This document shows positions 17,018 through 25,990 of a DNA stretch of 64,000 bases, one piece after another. The notes beneath the pieces were generated by a model, which ran no database searches, was not told the origin of the DNA, and saw only the letters and a list, made by a program, of their open reading frames with translations. The number at the start of each line of letters is the position of its first letter. The stretch's first letter is position 1. The stretch comes from Nocardioides carbamazepini (GTDB lineage: Bacteria; Actinomycetota; Actinomycetes; Propionibacteriales; Nocardioidaceae): positions 523,650-587,649 of the forward strand of contig NZ_JAHTLF010000015.1 of NCBI RefSeq assembly GCF_024614185.1, written 5' to 3'. The position numbers and the translations under genes are program-made.

Positions 17018-18996
17018 CGCCCCCCAACAACGACACCCCAGAGATCCGACACTTCCCGTTCAGCGCGGTGGTCGGAGCCGACGGACCCGACGGCCCGGAC
17101 CCGATGGCCCTGGCCCTGATCCTGACGACGATCGCCCCCGAGGTCGGCGGTGTGCTCGTCCGCGGCGAGAAGGGCACCGCGAAGTCCACGATCGTGCGCG
17201 CGCTCGCCGCCGTCCTCCCACCGGCCGACGACCGTCCCGTGCCGCTGGTCGAGCTGCCCATCGGCGCCACCGAGGACCGGGTCACCGGCTCCATCAACCT
17301 CGAGAGCGCGCTGGCGGAGGGCAAGGCCGAGTACGAGCCCGGACTGCTGGCGAAGGCGCACCGCGGCATCCTGTACGTCGACGAGGTCAACCTGCTCCAC
17401 GACCACCTGGTCGACCTGCTGCTCGACGCCGCCGCGATGGGCCGCGCCACCGTGGAGCGCGACGGTGTCTCGATGACGCATGACGCGCGGTTCGTGCTGG
17501 TCGGCACCATGAACCCCGAGGAGGGCGAGCTGCGCCCGCAGCTGCTCGACCGGTTCGGCCTGACCGTGGAGGTCGCCGCACCGCGCGACCCCGCACTGCG
17601 GGCCGAGGTGGTCCGCCGCCGGATGGCCTACGACGCCGACCCGGGCACGTTCGCCTCCGCCTACGCCGCCGCCGAGGCGGCGTTGCGGGAGCGGATCGCC
17701 GCTGCGCGGGCGCTGCTCGGCACGGTCCGGCTGACCGATGCCGGGCTGCTCAAGATCGCCGAGGTCTGCGCCGCCTTCGACGTGGACGGGCTGCGCGCCG
17801 ACATCGTCACCGCCCGCACCGCCGTCGCCCACGCCGCCTGGTCCGGCCGCTCGCAGGTCGCCCTCGAGGACATCCGGGTCGCGGCCCGCCTGGCCCTGCC
17901 GCACCGGCGCCGGCGCAAGCCCTTCGACGCGCCCGGACTGGACGAGGACCTGCTCGACCAGGTGCTCGGCGACGACGACCTGCCGCCCGAGCCCGACCCG
18001 CATGAGCCCGACCCGGACGAGCCCGACCCGGACGAGCCCGATGGTCCCGCTCCGGAGGGCCCCGGGGACGGGGACGGAAGTGACGACTCAACGGTCACAA
18101 GTGACGACTCAACCGCCACAAGTGACGACTCAACGGTCGAGTCGTCGCAAGATCCCGTCGAGTCGTCGCCGAGTGGCGGAGCGCCGGTGGCACCGACCGG
18201 GTCGGCGTACCGCACCCGACTGCTGACCGTGCGCGGCGTGGGCACGGGCACCGCCGGGCGCCGCAGCCGGGCCCGGACCAGCAACGGCCGGCGGATCGGC
18301 TCGACCGCACCGACCGGAGCGGGTGGCGCGATCCACCTGACCGAGACCATCCGCGCGGCGGCCCGGCACCAGGTCGCCCGCGGTCGCACCGAGGGCAGGC
18401 TGCTCCTGCACCCGGCCGACCTACGGGTCGCCGTACGGGAGGGACGGGAGTCCAACCTCGTCCTCTTCTGCGTCGACGCGTCCGGCTCGATGGCCGCGCG
18501 GCGCCGGATGGAGCAGGTGAAGACGGCGGTGCTGAGCCTGCTGCTCGACGCCTACCAGCGCCGCGACAAGGTCGGTCTGGTGACCTTCCGCGGCAGCGCC
18601 GCCGAGGTGGCACTGCCGCCGACGCACTCCGTCGACGCCGCCGCCCAGCGGCTGGAGGAGCTGCCGTCCGGCGGGCGGACCCCGCTCGCCGAGGGCCTGC
18701 TCGAGGCGGCGCACCTGCTCACCGTCGAACGCACCCGCGACCCCCAGCGTCGCGCGCTGCTCGTCGTCGTCACCGACGGCCGGGCGACCTCCGGCGCCGA
18801 CGCCGTGGCCCGGTCCCGGATGGCCGCCGGCCTGCTGGCCGAGGCCGGGGTCACCAGCGTCGTCGTCGACTGCGAGTCCGGCCCGATGCGGATGGGCCTG
18901 GCGAGCATCCTCGCCGAGCACCTCGGCGCGGAGCACCTGCCGATCGGCGACGTCAGCGCCGAGGCGCTGATGGACGTGACCCGGAGGGCGGCGTGA
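17014..18996 (+). CDS. Fused ChlI/ChlD-type chelatase AAA+ subunit, partner of CobN
   Basis: A 660-residue protein joining a ChlI-like AAA+ ATPase (Walker [10 protein letters not shown], residues 51-59; Walker [11 protein letters not shown]) to a ChlD-like C-terminal integrin I domain with the MIDAS motif DASGSM (D488-x-S490-x-S492). The middle (about 320-430) is an acidic Pro/Asp linker. In actinobacteria this fusion replaces CobS and CobT of proteobacteria and drives cobalt insertion by CobN, which is encoded at 34.2-37.8 kb. Residues about 356-384 come from a 21-base tandem repeat related to the array at 42.8 kb. Overlaps cobM and bluB by four bases. Confidence 0.92.
   Translation: MTPPNNDTPEIRHFPFSAVVGADGPDGPDPMALALILTTIAPEVGGVLVRGEKGTAKSTIVRALAAVLPPADDRPVPLVELPIGATEDRVTGSINLESALAEGKAEYEPGLLAKAHRGILYVDEVNLLHDHLVDLLLDAAAMGRATVERDGVSMTHDARFVLVGTMNPEEGELRPQLLDRFGLTVEVAAPRDPALRAEVVRRRMAYDADPGTFASAYAAAEAALRERIAAARALLGTVRLTDAGLLKIAEVCAAFDVDGLRADIVTARTAVAHAAWSGRSQVALEDIRVAARLALPHRRRRKPFDAPGLDEDLLDQVLGDDDLPPEPDPHEPDPDEPDPDEPDGPAPEGPGDGDGSDDSTVTSDDSTATSDDSTVESSQDPVESSPSGGAPVAPTGSAYRTRLLTVRGVGTGTAGRRSRARTSNGRRIGSTAPTGAGGAIHLTETIRAAARHQVARGRTEGRLLLHPADLRVAVREGRESNLVLFCVDASGSMAARRRMEQVKTAVLSLLLDAYQRRDKVGLVTFRGSAAEVALPPTHSVDAAAQRLEELPSGGRTPLAEGLLEAAHLLTVERTRDPQRRALLVVVTDGRATSGADAVARSRMAAGLLAEAGVTSVVVDCESGPMRMGLASILAEHLGAEHLPIGDVSAEALMDVTRRAA
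18078..18170. repeat. 21-bp in-frame tandem repeat in chelatase linker
   Basis: Three units beginning AAGTGACGACTCAAC start at 18078, 18099 and 18120, giving a repeated Ser-Asp-Asp-Ser-Thr peptide. Two inverted half-units (GAGTCGTC) follow at about 18139 and 18160. The unit is nearly the same as the reverse strand of the 22-base units at 42800-42935, shortened to 21 so the frame is kept. Confidence 0.85.
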
Positions 18997-19634
18997 GCCT
19001 CCCGGCGAGCAGCCTGTACGACGTCATCGAGCGTCGCCGCGACGTCCGGGCCGAGTTCACCGGCTCGCCGGTGCCGGACGAGGTGCTGCACCGCATCCTC
19101 GGCGCGGCCCACCGCGCCCCGAGCGTCGGGATGAGCCAGCCGTGGGACTTCGTGGTGGTACGGGACCCGGCCCTCCGGTCCGCCTTCCGCGATCACGTCG
19201 CCGCCGAGCGCGACACCTTCGCCGCCTCGCTGCCGCCCGAGCGCCGGGCGACCTTCGACAGGATCAAGGTCGAGGGGATCTGCGAGTCGTCACTGGGAGT
19301 GGTGGTCACCCACAGCCAGGCCCGCGGCGGGACGCACGTGCTCGGCCGTCATGCGATCGCCGACGCCGGCCTCTACTCGACGGTGCTGGCGATCCAGAAC
19401 CTCTGGCTGGCCGCGACCGCCGAGGGACTCGGCCTGGGCTGGGTCTCCTTCTACCGCGAGGACTTCCTGCGCGACCTGCTCGCCGTCCCCGCCGACGTGC
19501 GGCCCGTCGCGTGGCTGTGCCTCGGCACGGTCAGCCACCTGGAGACCGTGCCCGACCTGGAGCGGCACGGTTGGCGAACGCGCCGACCACTCGCCGACGC
19601 CATCCATCACGACACCTGGAGGAACGATGCCTGA
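18993..19634 (+). CDS. bluB: 5,6-Dimethylbenzimidazole synthase
   Basis: Flavin-destructase that converts FMNH2 with O2 to 5,6-dimethylbenzimidazole, the lower ligand activated by CobT. The 213-residue nitroreductase-fold protein has [24 protein letters not shown] and LGLGWVSFY, matching BluB rather than a general nitroreductase. GTG 18993 overlaps the chelatase stop. Its oxygen need agrees with the aerobic pathway here. Confidence 0.93.
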   Translation: MSLPASSLYDVIERRRDVRAEFTGSPVPDEVLHRILGAAHRAPSVGMSQPWDFVVVRDPALRSAFRDHVAAERDTFAASLPPERRATFDRIKVEGICESSLGVVVTHSQARGGTHVLGRHAIADAGLYSTVLAIQNLWLAATAEGLGLGWVSFYREDFLRDLLAVPADVRPVAWLCLGTVSHLETVPDLERHGWRTRRPLADAIHHDTWRNDA

Positions 19635-20223
19635 GGGCCAGCCGCTCGTCGTACCCGAGGACGGGCTCACCACCCGCCAGCGCCGCAACCGGCCGCTCGT
19701 GATGGTGCACACCGGGGACGGCAAGGGGAAGTCGACCGCGGCCTTCGGGCTCGCCCTGCGCGGCTGGAACCAGGGCTGGGACATCGGGGTCTTCCAGTTC
19801 GTGAAGTCCGCGAAGTGGCGCCTGGGCGAGCAGACCGCGTTCGAGCGGCTCCCCCCGGGGAACGGCACCGTCGAGTGGCACAAGATGGGCTCCGGCTGGT
19901 CCTGGTCCCGCAAGGCCGGGTCCGAGGAGGACCACGCCGCCGACGCCGCCGAGGGCTGGACCGAGATCAAGCGGCGGATCGCCACCGAGCAGCACGACCT
20001 GTACCTGCTCGACGAGTTCACCTATCCGATCAACTGGGGCTGGGTGGACATCGACGACGTCGTCGAGACGCTGACCAACCGGCCCGGCCACCAGCACGTC
20101 GTGATCACCGGCCGCCGCGCCGACCCGAAGCTGGTCGAGGTCGCCGACCTGGTCACCGAGATGACCAAGGTCAAGCACCCGATGGACGCAGGTCAGAAGG
20201 GCCAGAAGGGCATCGAGTGGTGA
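19627..20223 (+). CDS. cobO: Cob(I)yrinic acid a,c-diamide adenosyltransferase (CobA/CobO type)
   Basis: Adds the 5'-deoxyadenosyl group from ATP to Co(I) corrinoids. The 198-residue protein has the P-loop TGDGKGKST (residues 29-37), FQFVKSAKWRLGE and LLDEFTYPINWGW, all conserved. ATG 19627 starts eight bases before the bluB stop, and the stop overlaps cobB. Confidence 0.95.
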   Translation: MPEGQPLVVPEDGLTTRQRRNRPLVMVHTGDGKGKSTAAFGLALRGWNQGWDIGVFQFVKSAKWRLGEQTAFERLPPGNGTVEWHKMGSGWSWSRKAGSEEDHAADAAEGWTEIKRRIATEQHDLYLLDEFTYPINWGWVDIDDVVETLTNRPGHQHVVITGRRADPKLVEVADLVTEMTKVKHPMDAGQKGQKGIEW

Positions 20224-21590
20224 CGGTGCCCAGGACCGAGCTGCCCCGCGTGGTCGTCGCCGCACCCGCCACCGGGCAGGGCAAGACGACCGTCGCCACC
20301 GGCCTGATGGCAGCAGCGGTGGCCGCGGGGCAGGCCGTGAGCGGACACAAGGTGGGTCCGGACTACATCGACCCGGGCTACCACGCGCTGGCCTGCGGGC
20401 GTCCGGGCCGCAACCTCGACCCGCACCTCGTCGGCGAGGAGCTCGTCGCCCCGCTGCTGCTGCACGGCGCCCGCGGTGCCGACGTCGCGGTCGTCGAGGG
20501 CGTGATGGGCCTGTACGACGGCCGGGTCGGCGGCGACGGGTTCTCCTCCACCGCGCACGTGGCCGCGCTGACCCGCACCCCTGTCGTGCTCGTCGTCGAC
20601 ATCTCCCGCTCCTCCCGGTCCATCGGCGCGGTCGTGCACGGCATGGCCACCTGGGACCCGTCGGTCGAGGTCGCCGGCGTGATCCTCAACCAGGCGGGCT
20701 CCGCCCGGCACGCCGAGGAGGTCCGCTCCTCGATCTCCCTGCCGGTCCTGGGCGTGATCCCCCGCGACGCCTCGATCGCCACCCCGTCGCGCCACCTCGG
20801 TCTGGTCACCGCGGCCGAGCGCGGCGAGTCCGCTGCCGTCGTCGCGCGGCTCGCCGAGGTGATCGCCGAGCACGTCGACCTCGACGCCGTGCTGACCATC
20901 GCCCGGTCCGCACCACCCCTCGCGGCTGATCCGTGGCTCCCCGACCCGGCGCAGATTGAACGCGAGGACACATCGACCCGGCGCAGATTGAACCGCCGAC
21001 CGGTCGCCGTGGCCGCCGGCCGCGCCTTCACCTTCCGGTACGCCGAGACGGCGGAGCTGCTCGCCGCGCACGGCTGCGAGGTGGTCCCCTTCGACCCGGC
21101 GCTCGATCCCGCCCTGCCGGCCGGGACCGCGGGCCTGTACCTCGGCGGCGGCTTCCCCGAGGTCCACGCCGCCGACCTGGCGGCCAACACCGCGCTGCGC
21201 ACGGAGATCAGGACCGCCGTCCTCGACGGACTCCCCACCGTCGCCGAGTGCGCCGGCCTGCTCTATCTCTGCCGCACCCTCGACGAGGCGCCCATGGCCG
21301 GCGTCCTCGATGCCGACGCCACGATGACCGAGAGGCTGACGCTCCGCTACCCCGTCGCCACCGCCACGGCCGACACCCTGCTCACCCGCGCCGGCGAGCA
21401 GGTGACCGGGCACGAGTTCCACCGCACGACGGTCGCTCCGGTGGCAGGGCCGACGCCCGCCTGGCAGGTGGACGGCGATGCGGTCGGCTTCGCGTCCGAC
21501 ACCCTGCACGCGTCGTACCTCCACACGCACTGGGCGGGTCACCCGCACCTGGCCTCGCGCTTCGCGGAGGCGGTGCACGCGCATGGCTGA
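20220..21590 (+). CDS. cobB: Hydrogenobyrinic acid a,c-diamide synthase (glutamine-hydrolysing)
   Basis: ATP-dependent amidation of the a and c side chains before cobalt insertion. The 456 residues comprise an N-terminal P-loop domain (VVAAPATGQGKTT, GHKVGPDYIDPGYH, VEGVMGLYDG) and a C-terminal glutaminase with LYLGGGFPEVHA, nucleophile cysteine in VAECAGLLYL and histidine in SYLHTHW. GTG 20220 is chosen for its GTGA overlap with cobO; GTG 20226 is possible. The inter-domain linker (about residues 241-258) contains an exact 20-base direct repeat. Confidence 0.94.
   Translation: MTVPRTELPRVVVAAPATGQGKTTVATGLMAAAVAAGQAVSGHKVGPDYIDPGYHALACGRPGRNLDPHLVGEELVAPLLLHGARGADVAVVEGVMGLYDGRVGGDGFSSTAHVAALTRTPVVLVVDISRSSRSIGAVVHGMATWDPSVEVAGVILNQAGSARHAEEVRSSISLPVLGVIPRDASIATPSRHLGLVTAAERGESAAVVARLAEVIAEHVDLDAVLTIARSAPPLAADPWLPDPAQIEREDTSTRRRLNRRPVAVAAGRAFTFRYAETAELLAAHGCEVVPFDPALDPALPAGTAGLYLGGGFPEVHAADLAANTALRTEIRTAVLDGLPTVAECAGLLYLCRTLDEAPMAGVLDADATMTERLTLRYPVATATADTLLTRAGEQVTGHEFHRTTVAPVAGPTPAWQVDGDAVGFASDTLHASYLHTHWAGHPHLASRFAEAVHAHG
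20942..20993. repeat. 20-bp exact direct repeat in cobB linker
   Basis: CGACCCGGCGCAGATTGAAC occurs at 20942-20961 and again at 20974-20993, with 12 bases between. The 32-base period is not a multiple of three, so the two copies are read in different frames (PDPAQIER and STRRRLNR). Confidence 0.85.
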
Positions 21591-22599
21591 GCGGGATCCG
21601 CTGCGCCACCACGGCGACGTCGAGGCCCGCGGGATGCTCGACCTCGCCGTCAACGTGTACGACGGCCCGCGACCGCGCTGGCTCGACGACGCCCTGCGCA
21701 GCTCACTGGACGCGGTCGGCGCCTACCCCGACCCGAGCGCCGCCCGGACGGCTGTGGCCGCCCACCACGGGCGGCGGGAGGACGAGGTGCTGGTGACCGC
21801 CGGGGCCGCGGAGGCCTTCACCCTGGTGGCCCGCCTGCGACCGTGGCGGCGCCCGGTGGTGGTGCACCCGCAGTTCACCGAGCCGCACGCCGCGCTGGAG
21901 CAGGCCGGCCATGCGGTGACGCCGGTCGTGCTGCGCGAGCCGTTCGAGCTCGACCCGGCGCTCGTGCCGGAGGACGCCGACCTCGTGGTGGTCGGCAACC
22001 CGACCAACCCGACCGGTGTCCTGCACCCCGCCGACCTGCTGGCGGGACTGCGCCGGCCCGGGCGGCTGGTCGTGGTCGACGAGGCGTTCATGGACTGCGT
22101 CCCGGGCGAGCCGGAGTCGCTGGCCGGCGTACCGCTCGACGGGCTGCTGGTGCTGCGCTCGCTGACGAAGCACTGGGGCATCCCCGGCATCCGCGCCGGC
22201 TACGTCGTCGGCGACCCCGCCGTCGTCATGGGCCTGGCGCGGGCGCAGACGCCGTGGTCGGTCGGCACGACGGCCGCCGCCGCGGTCGTCGCCTGCGCGA
22301 CGCCCGAGGCGGCACGGGAGGCGCGGCGGCGGGCCGAGCAGGTCCGGGACCGGCGCGAGCACCTCGAGAAGGGCCTCGCCGACCTCGGCATCCACCACCT
22401 GCCGTCCACGACGTCCTTCGTGCTCGCGCAGGTCGGTGACGGCGTGCACGCGCGGCTGCGCGACGCCGGCATCGCCGTACGCCGGGCCGACACCTTCCCC
22501 GGCCTCGACGGCAGCTGGATCCGGATCGCCGTACGGCCGCCGGGCACGACCGATCTCCTGCTGACGGGTCTGGCGGACCTGGCGAACCTGGCCAGCTAG
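21583..22599 (+). CDS. cobC: Cobalamin-pathway aminotransferase-fold protein (Rv2231c / CobC type)
   Basis: A 338-residue fold-type I PLP enzyme close to histidinol-phosphate aminotransferase and to Salmonella CobD, which makes (R)-1-amino-2-propanol phosphate for the nucleotide loop. Motifs are VGNPTNPTG, VVVDEAF and the PLP lysine in LRSLTKHWGIPGIRAGY (K196). ATG 21583 lies inside the end of cobB (8-base overlap). It is the last gene of the operon; its TAG overlaps the stop of the converging GPP34 gene. Confidence 0.88.
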   Translation: MAERDPLRHHGDVEARGMLDLAVNVYDGPRPRWLDDALRSSLDAVGAYPDPSAARTAVAAHHGRREDEVLVTAGAAEAFTLVARLRPWRRPVVVHPQFTEPHAALEQAGHAVTPVVLREPFELDPALVPEDADLVVVGNPTNPTGVLHPADLLAGLRRPGRLVVVDEAFMDCVPGEPESLAGVPLDGLLVLRSLTKHWGIPGIRAGYVVGDPAVVMGLARAQTPWSVGTTAAAAVVACATPEAAREARRRAEQVRDRREHLEKGLADLGIHHLPSTTSFVLAQVGDGVHARLRDAGIAVRRADTFPGLDGSWIRIAVRPPGTTDLLLTGLADLANLAS

Positions 22600-23276
22600 G
22601 AGCCCCCGGCCGCCCCGCCGGCGGCGGCCGCCACCACGGCCGCGGTGACCGCCGCGGTGACGGCGGCGTTGGCAGCGGTGACGGCGGCGTTCGTGACCGC
22701 GCCGGCCCACTCCCCGCGCGCCACGTCCTTCGCCCGACGGACCGCGGCCCTCCGGTCCGGACCGGCCACCAGCTTCGACACGGCGCCGCCCGACGACAGC
22801 AGCCCGACGAGCGGACCGGTCGCCTCGTCGGGCTCCGCCCGACCCAGCAGGACCGCCAGCACCGGCGCGAGGACCGCGTCGCGCCGGGCGATGTCGACAA
22901 CGTCGTACCGGGTCCGGGAGAAGACCCCCAGCACCTTCTCCCGGCGCGGCGCGACCGCCTCCTCGGCGGCGAGCTGGTCGAGCACCCGCCTGCGGGCACC
23001 CTTGCCGAGCCGTGGGACGACGGTGGCAGCCCTGGCGTCGTGCCCCGGCCTCAGGCCGGCCAGCGCCCGGTCGTGCACCGCGGATCCGAGCGGCGTCGTC
23101 GTCAGCACCCGGACCCGCGCGCGCTTCGGCGGCCCCACCACCTCACACCGCTCGGCCAGGACCAGGTCGACGAGCAGCGCGCCGCCCACCACCGGATCGG
23201 TCTCGGTGCTGCCCAGCAGGCTGCGCCCGGACAGGGGGTCGGTCGTGATCAGGACCAGGTCGCCGGCGACGGTCAT
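22596..23276 (-). CDS. GPP34 (Golgi phosphoprotein 3-like) family protein
   Basis: A 226-residue protein with the GPP34 pattern: LVLITTDPLSGRSLLG at the start, GGALLVDLVLAERCE, then a KVLGVFSRTRYDV segment. Eukaryotic GOLPH3 binds phosphatidylinositol-4-phosphate; bacterial members, common in actinobacteria, have no proven role. The last 35 residues are a low-complexity Ala/Val/Thr run (AAVTAANAAVTAAVTAA). Start ATG 23276. Its TAG overlaps the cobC TAG tail to tail. Confidence 0.85.
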   Translation of the reverse strand: MTVAGDLVLITTDPLSGRSLLGSTETDPVVGGALLVDLVLAERCEVVGPPKRARVRVLTTTPLGSAVHDRALAGLRPGHDARAATVVPRLGKGARRRVLDQLAAEEAVAPRREKVLGVFSRTRYDVVDIARRDAVLAPVLAVLLGRAEPDEATGPLVGLLSSGGAVSKLVAGPDRRAAVRRAKDVARGEWAGAVTNAAVTAANAAVTAAVTAAVVAAAAGGAAGGS

Positions 23277-23314
23277 GCCGCGAGCATAGGCGGATCGCGC
23301 GCCTCCCGGACCCC

Positions 23315-23378
23315 ATCGATTGGGCAGAAACCGCACGCCAACCGCCCGAATTGTTGCGGTTTGGGACCAAACCGCAAC
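23315..23378. repeat. 64-bp dispersed repeat, copy 2, intergenic
   Basis: Begins ATCGATTGGGCAGAAACCGC and ends in the same 26-base palindrome as copy 1 (23353-23378, GTTGCGGTTTGG arm). It sits between the GPP34 gene and the second cobalamin riboswitch. The first half also holds AAACCGCA, complementary to the palindrome's left arm, so alternative foldings exist. Confidence 0.85.
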
Positions 23379-23441
23379 ACCCAGGCACCCGCAGCGCGGA
23401 CAGCTCCCCACTACCCCCCGCCGTGCCCTAGGCTCGCTCCC

Positions 23442-23543
23442 GCAGGCACGAGGAAGCCGGTGAGAGTCCGGCACAGTCGCGCTACTGTGACACCGCCTCC
23501 GCCCTCAGGGTCGGGTGCGGTGAAGTCAGGAACGAGTGCCTGC
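23442..23543 (+). promoter_or_regulatory. Short cobalamin riboswitch upstream of cbtB
   Basis: The core AGCCGGTGAGAGTCCGGCAC and GTCGCGCTACTGTGAC are typical, and a closing stem pairs GCAGGCAC (23442-23449) with GTGCCTGC (23536-23543). A downstream hairpin CAGGGA/TCCCTG (about 23563-23580) abuts the GAGGAGG ribosome site of cbtB, which suggests translational control. Cobalt importers under such riboswitches are established. Confidence 0.9.
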
Positions 23544-23591
23544 ACACCTCACATCCATTGACCAGGGACGCTGAATCCCTGAGGAGGCACC

Positions 23592-23810
23592 ATGTCGCAG
23601 TCCCCTGCCACCCCGCTCGCGCCGGTCGTCCAGGTGCCGGTCGTCCCGCTGCTGCAGCTCGGCACGTGGGTCGTCTTCTTCGGCCTGCTCGCGATGCTGG
23701 CGATCTTCTTCGTGAGCGCCGACCAGGGCGCGATCTCGCTCCCCGCCGGCAACGCCGTGCACGAGTGGGTCCACGACGCCCGGCACCTCCTCGGCTACCC
23801 CTGCCACTGA
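23592..23810 (+). CDS. cbtB: Cobalt transporter subunit CbtB
   Basis: A 72-residue protein with one transmembrane helix (about 22-42, LGTWVVFFGLLAMLAIFFV) and the C-terminal His-rich segment HEWVHDARHLLGYPCH that marks CbtB and probably binds Co2+. GAGGAGG precedes the ATG. It is co-transcribed with cbtA 14 bases downstream. CbtAB are predicted cobalt importers regulated by B12. Confidence 0.9.
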   Translation: MSQSPATPLAPVVQVPVVPLLQLGTWVVFFGLLAMLAIFFVSADQGAISLPAGNAVHEWVHDARHLLGYPCH

Positions 23811-23824
23811 GCGGGGCGACGATC

Positions 23825-24685
23825 ATGAGCACCGCTCGAGGGGACAGGTCTGTCCCCGGTCAGCTCAGCCCGGCCGCCTTCCTCGTCCGCGGACTCGCGG
23901 TGGGCCTGGCCGCCGGCCTGATCGCCTTCGTCGTGGCATTCGCCTTCGGTGAGCCGTACGTCGACGACGCCATCGCGCTCGAGGAGGCCGCTGCCGCGCA
24001 GGCGCCGGCCGACCACGCCGCGCCGGCCGACCACGGCGAGCCGGCCGACCACGGCGAACCCGCCGACGAGGAGCCGGCCGACGAGTCCGGCATGGTCGAG
24101 ATCTCGCGGGAGAACCAGAAGAGCTGGGGCCTGCTGACCGGCACCCTCGCCGTCGGCGCGGCGCTCGGCGGGCTGGCCGCGCTGGCCGCGGCCGCCGTGA
24201 TCGGCCGGCTCGGCAGCCTGTCGGCACGCGGCTCCACCGCGCTCGTGGCGCTGATCGGTTTCGTGGCGGTCGCCCTCGTGCCGTTCACGAAGTACCCGGC
24301 CACGCCGCCCGCGGTCGGCAGCGGCGACACGATCGGGGGCCGCACGGCGTCGTACTTCGCGCTGCTGCTGGTCTCCGTCCTCGCCGCCATCGCGGTCGTG
24401 GTGCTGGCCGACCGGCTGCGCACCCGCGTCGACGGCTGGACCGCCGCCTTCCTCGGCGCCGGCGCCTATCTGGCGATCGTCACCGTCACCGCGATGCTGC
24501 TGCCGACCGTCAACGAGGTCGGCGACTTCCCGGCGGACACGCTCTGGTACTTCCGCCGCTCGTCCCTCCTCACCCTCACTGCGCTGTGGGCGACCATCGG
24601 CGTCGGCCTGACCGTGCTGATCGGCCGCCTGCACGACCGCGCGGCGGCGGACCTCGTCCGTCGCGAGCTCGCCGCCAGTCTGTGA
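23825..24685 (+). CDS. cbtA: Cobalt transporter subunit CbtA
   Basis: A 286-residue integral membrane protein with about six helices, predicted to import cobalt together with CbtB. After the first helix (about 20-42) comes a periplasmic-side loop with repeated Pro-Ala-Asp-His-Gly-Glu units (APADHAAPADHGEPADHGEP, about 60-79), a plausible metal-gathering segment absent or shorter in many homologs. The stop overlaps the GTG of cobD (GTGA). Confidence 0.9.
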   Translation: MSTARGDRSVPGQLSPAAFLVRGLAVGLAAGLIAFVVAFAFGEPYVDDAIALEEAAAAQAPADHAAPADHGEPADHGEPADEEPADESGMVEISRENQKSWGLLTGTLAVGAALGGLAALAAAAVIGRLGSLSARGSTALVALIGFVAVALVPFTKYPATPPAVGSGDTIGGRTASYFALLLVSVLAAIAVVVLADRLRTRVDGWTAAFLGAGAYLAIVTVTAMLLPTVNEVGDFPADTLWYFRRSSLLTLTALWATIGVGLTVLIGRLHDRAAADLVRRELAASL

Positions 24686-25635
24686 GAGCGGCCGGACTGC
24701 TGCTCGGGTACGCCGTGGACCGGCTCCTTGCCGATCCGCGGCGCGGCCATCCCGTCGCGGGCTTCGGTCAGGTCGCGTCGGCACTGGAGAAGCGCGCCTG
24801 GCGCGACGACCGCCCCGCCGGGACGGTGTACGTCGGCGCGCTGGTCGGTGGCGCCGTCGTGCTCGGCGTCGTGGCGGAGCGGGCGCTCCCCCGCACGCTC
24901 GCGACGGCTGTCGCCACGTGGGCGGTGCTCGGGGGCACCTCCCTGGACCGGGAGGCGGCCGAGGTCGGCCGCCTCCTGGCGGCCGGGCGGCTTCCCGACG
25001 CGCGGGCGCGGCTCACCCATCTGGTGGGACGCGACACGACGCGGCTGGACGAGGGCGAGGTGGTCCGCGCGACTCTCGAGTCCCTCGCCGAGAACACCAG
25101 CGACGCGGTCGTCGCGCCGCTCGTGTGGGGCGCCGTCGCGGGCGTCCCCGGGCTGCTCGGCTACCGCGCCGCCAACACGCTGGACGCGATGGTCGGGCAC
25201 CGCAGCGCGCGCTACGAGCGGTTCGGCTGGGCGGCCGCCCGGCTCGACGACCTGCTCAACCTGCCCGGCTCCCGGCTGACCGCCCTCCTCGCCACCGCGC
25301 TCGGCCCCGACCCGCACGGCGCCCTGCGGGCGTGGCACCGTGACGCGGCCGGCCACCCCAGCCCCAACGCCGGCCCGGTGGAGGCGGCCTTCGCCGGTGC
25401 CCTCGGGATCCGGCTGGGCGGCACCAACGACTACGGCGGGAGGATCGAGCACCGGGCGGTGCTGGGCGACGGTCCGCTGCCCGATCGGGCCGACCTCGAC
25501 CGCGCGCGCACCCTGGCCCGCCGCATCGGCATCGGCGCCGCGCTCACGACGGCCGCGCTCGCCGTACGACCACGGCGCGGGAGCCGGCGCAGGAGCCGGC
25601 GCGGGGACGGGCCTAGGACGCAGGCGCGCCGATGA
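24682..25635 (+). CDS. cobD: Adenosylcobinamide-phosphate synthase (CbiB/CobD)
   Basis: Membrane enzyme attaching the aminopropanol (phosphate) arm to adenosylcobyric acid. The 317-residue protein begins AAGLLLGYAVDRLLADPRRGHPV, with the family motifs ENTSDAVVAPLVWG, YRAANTLDAMVGH and SPNAGPVEAAFAGAL. GTG 24682 overlaps cbtA. The C-terminal 20 residues are Arg-rich and overlap the converging HxlR gene by 23 bases. Confidence 0.94.
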   Translation: MRAAGLLLGYAVDRLLADPRRGHPVAGFGQVASALEKRAWRDDRPAGTVYVGALVGGAVVLGVVAERALPRTLATAVATWAVLGGTSLDREAAEVGRLLAAGRLPDARARLTHLVGRDTTRLDEGEVVRATLESLAENTSDAVVAPLVWGAVAGVPGLLGYRAANTLDAMVGHRSARYERFGWAAARLDDLLNLPGSRLTALLATALGPDPHGALRAWHRDAAGHPSPNAGPVEAAFAGALGIRLGGTNDYGGRIEHRAVLGDGPLPDRADLDRARTLARRIGIGAALTTAALAVRPRRGSRRRSRRGDGPRTQARR

Positions 25636-25987
25636 TCCCGTCCGCGTTGCGGCCGACCCAGCGCAACAGTGGGACCATCACCTCGGCCAGCTCCTCGCCG
25701 AGCGTGGTCAGGCTGTAGTCGACCCGCGGCGGCATCACCAGCTGCTGCTCGCGGTGGACCAGGCCGTCGGCCTCGAGCGTCTTCAGGGTCTGGGCGAGCA
25801 TCTTCTCACTGATCCCCTGCGCCCGCCGGCGCAGGTCGCTCCACCGCTGCGGACCGTCGGTGAGCGACACCAGGACCAGCACGCCCCACTTGCTCATCAC
25901 GTGGTCGAGCAGCACCCGGCTCGAGCACGCGGCAGGGAACACGCCGCCGGGGAACTGCTCGAAGATCGTCTCGGTACTCTCCACCAC
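25613..25987 (-). CDS. HxlR-family winged-helix regulator
   Basis: A 124-residue MarR-like regulator with WSDLRRRAQGISEKMLAQTLKTLE as the recognition helix region and the HxlR wing DGLVHREQ. An N-terminal cysteine (C21) is positioned like the redox-sensing cysteine of QorR/YodB proteins that control quinone reductases. It is divergent from the NmrA/QorB-like gene, with a dyad operator in between, so it probably represses that gene until oxidation by quinone or diamide. Confidence 0.9.
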   Translation of the reverse strand: MVESTETIFEQFPGGVFPAACSSRVLLDHVMSKWGVLVLVSLTDGPQRWSDLRRRAQGISEKMLAQTLKTLEADGLVHREQQLVMPPRVDYSLTTLGEELAEVMVPLLRWVGRNADGIIGAPAS

Positions 25988-25990
25988 GGA

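Noticed and set aside
22611..22700. Alanine/valine/threonine-coding repeat at the end of the GPP34 gene as a possible mobile repeat.
   Set aside because: It is a simple GC-rich low-complexity tail (repeats of gtgaccgccgc type) with no palindrome or second copy elsewhere.
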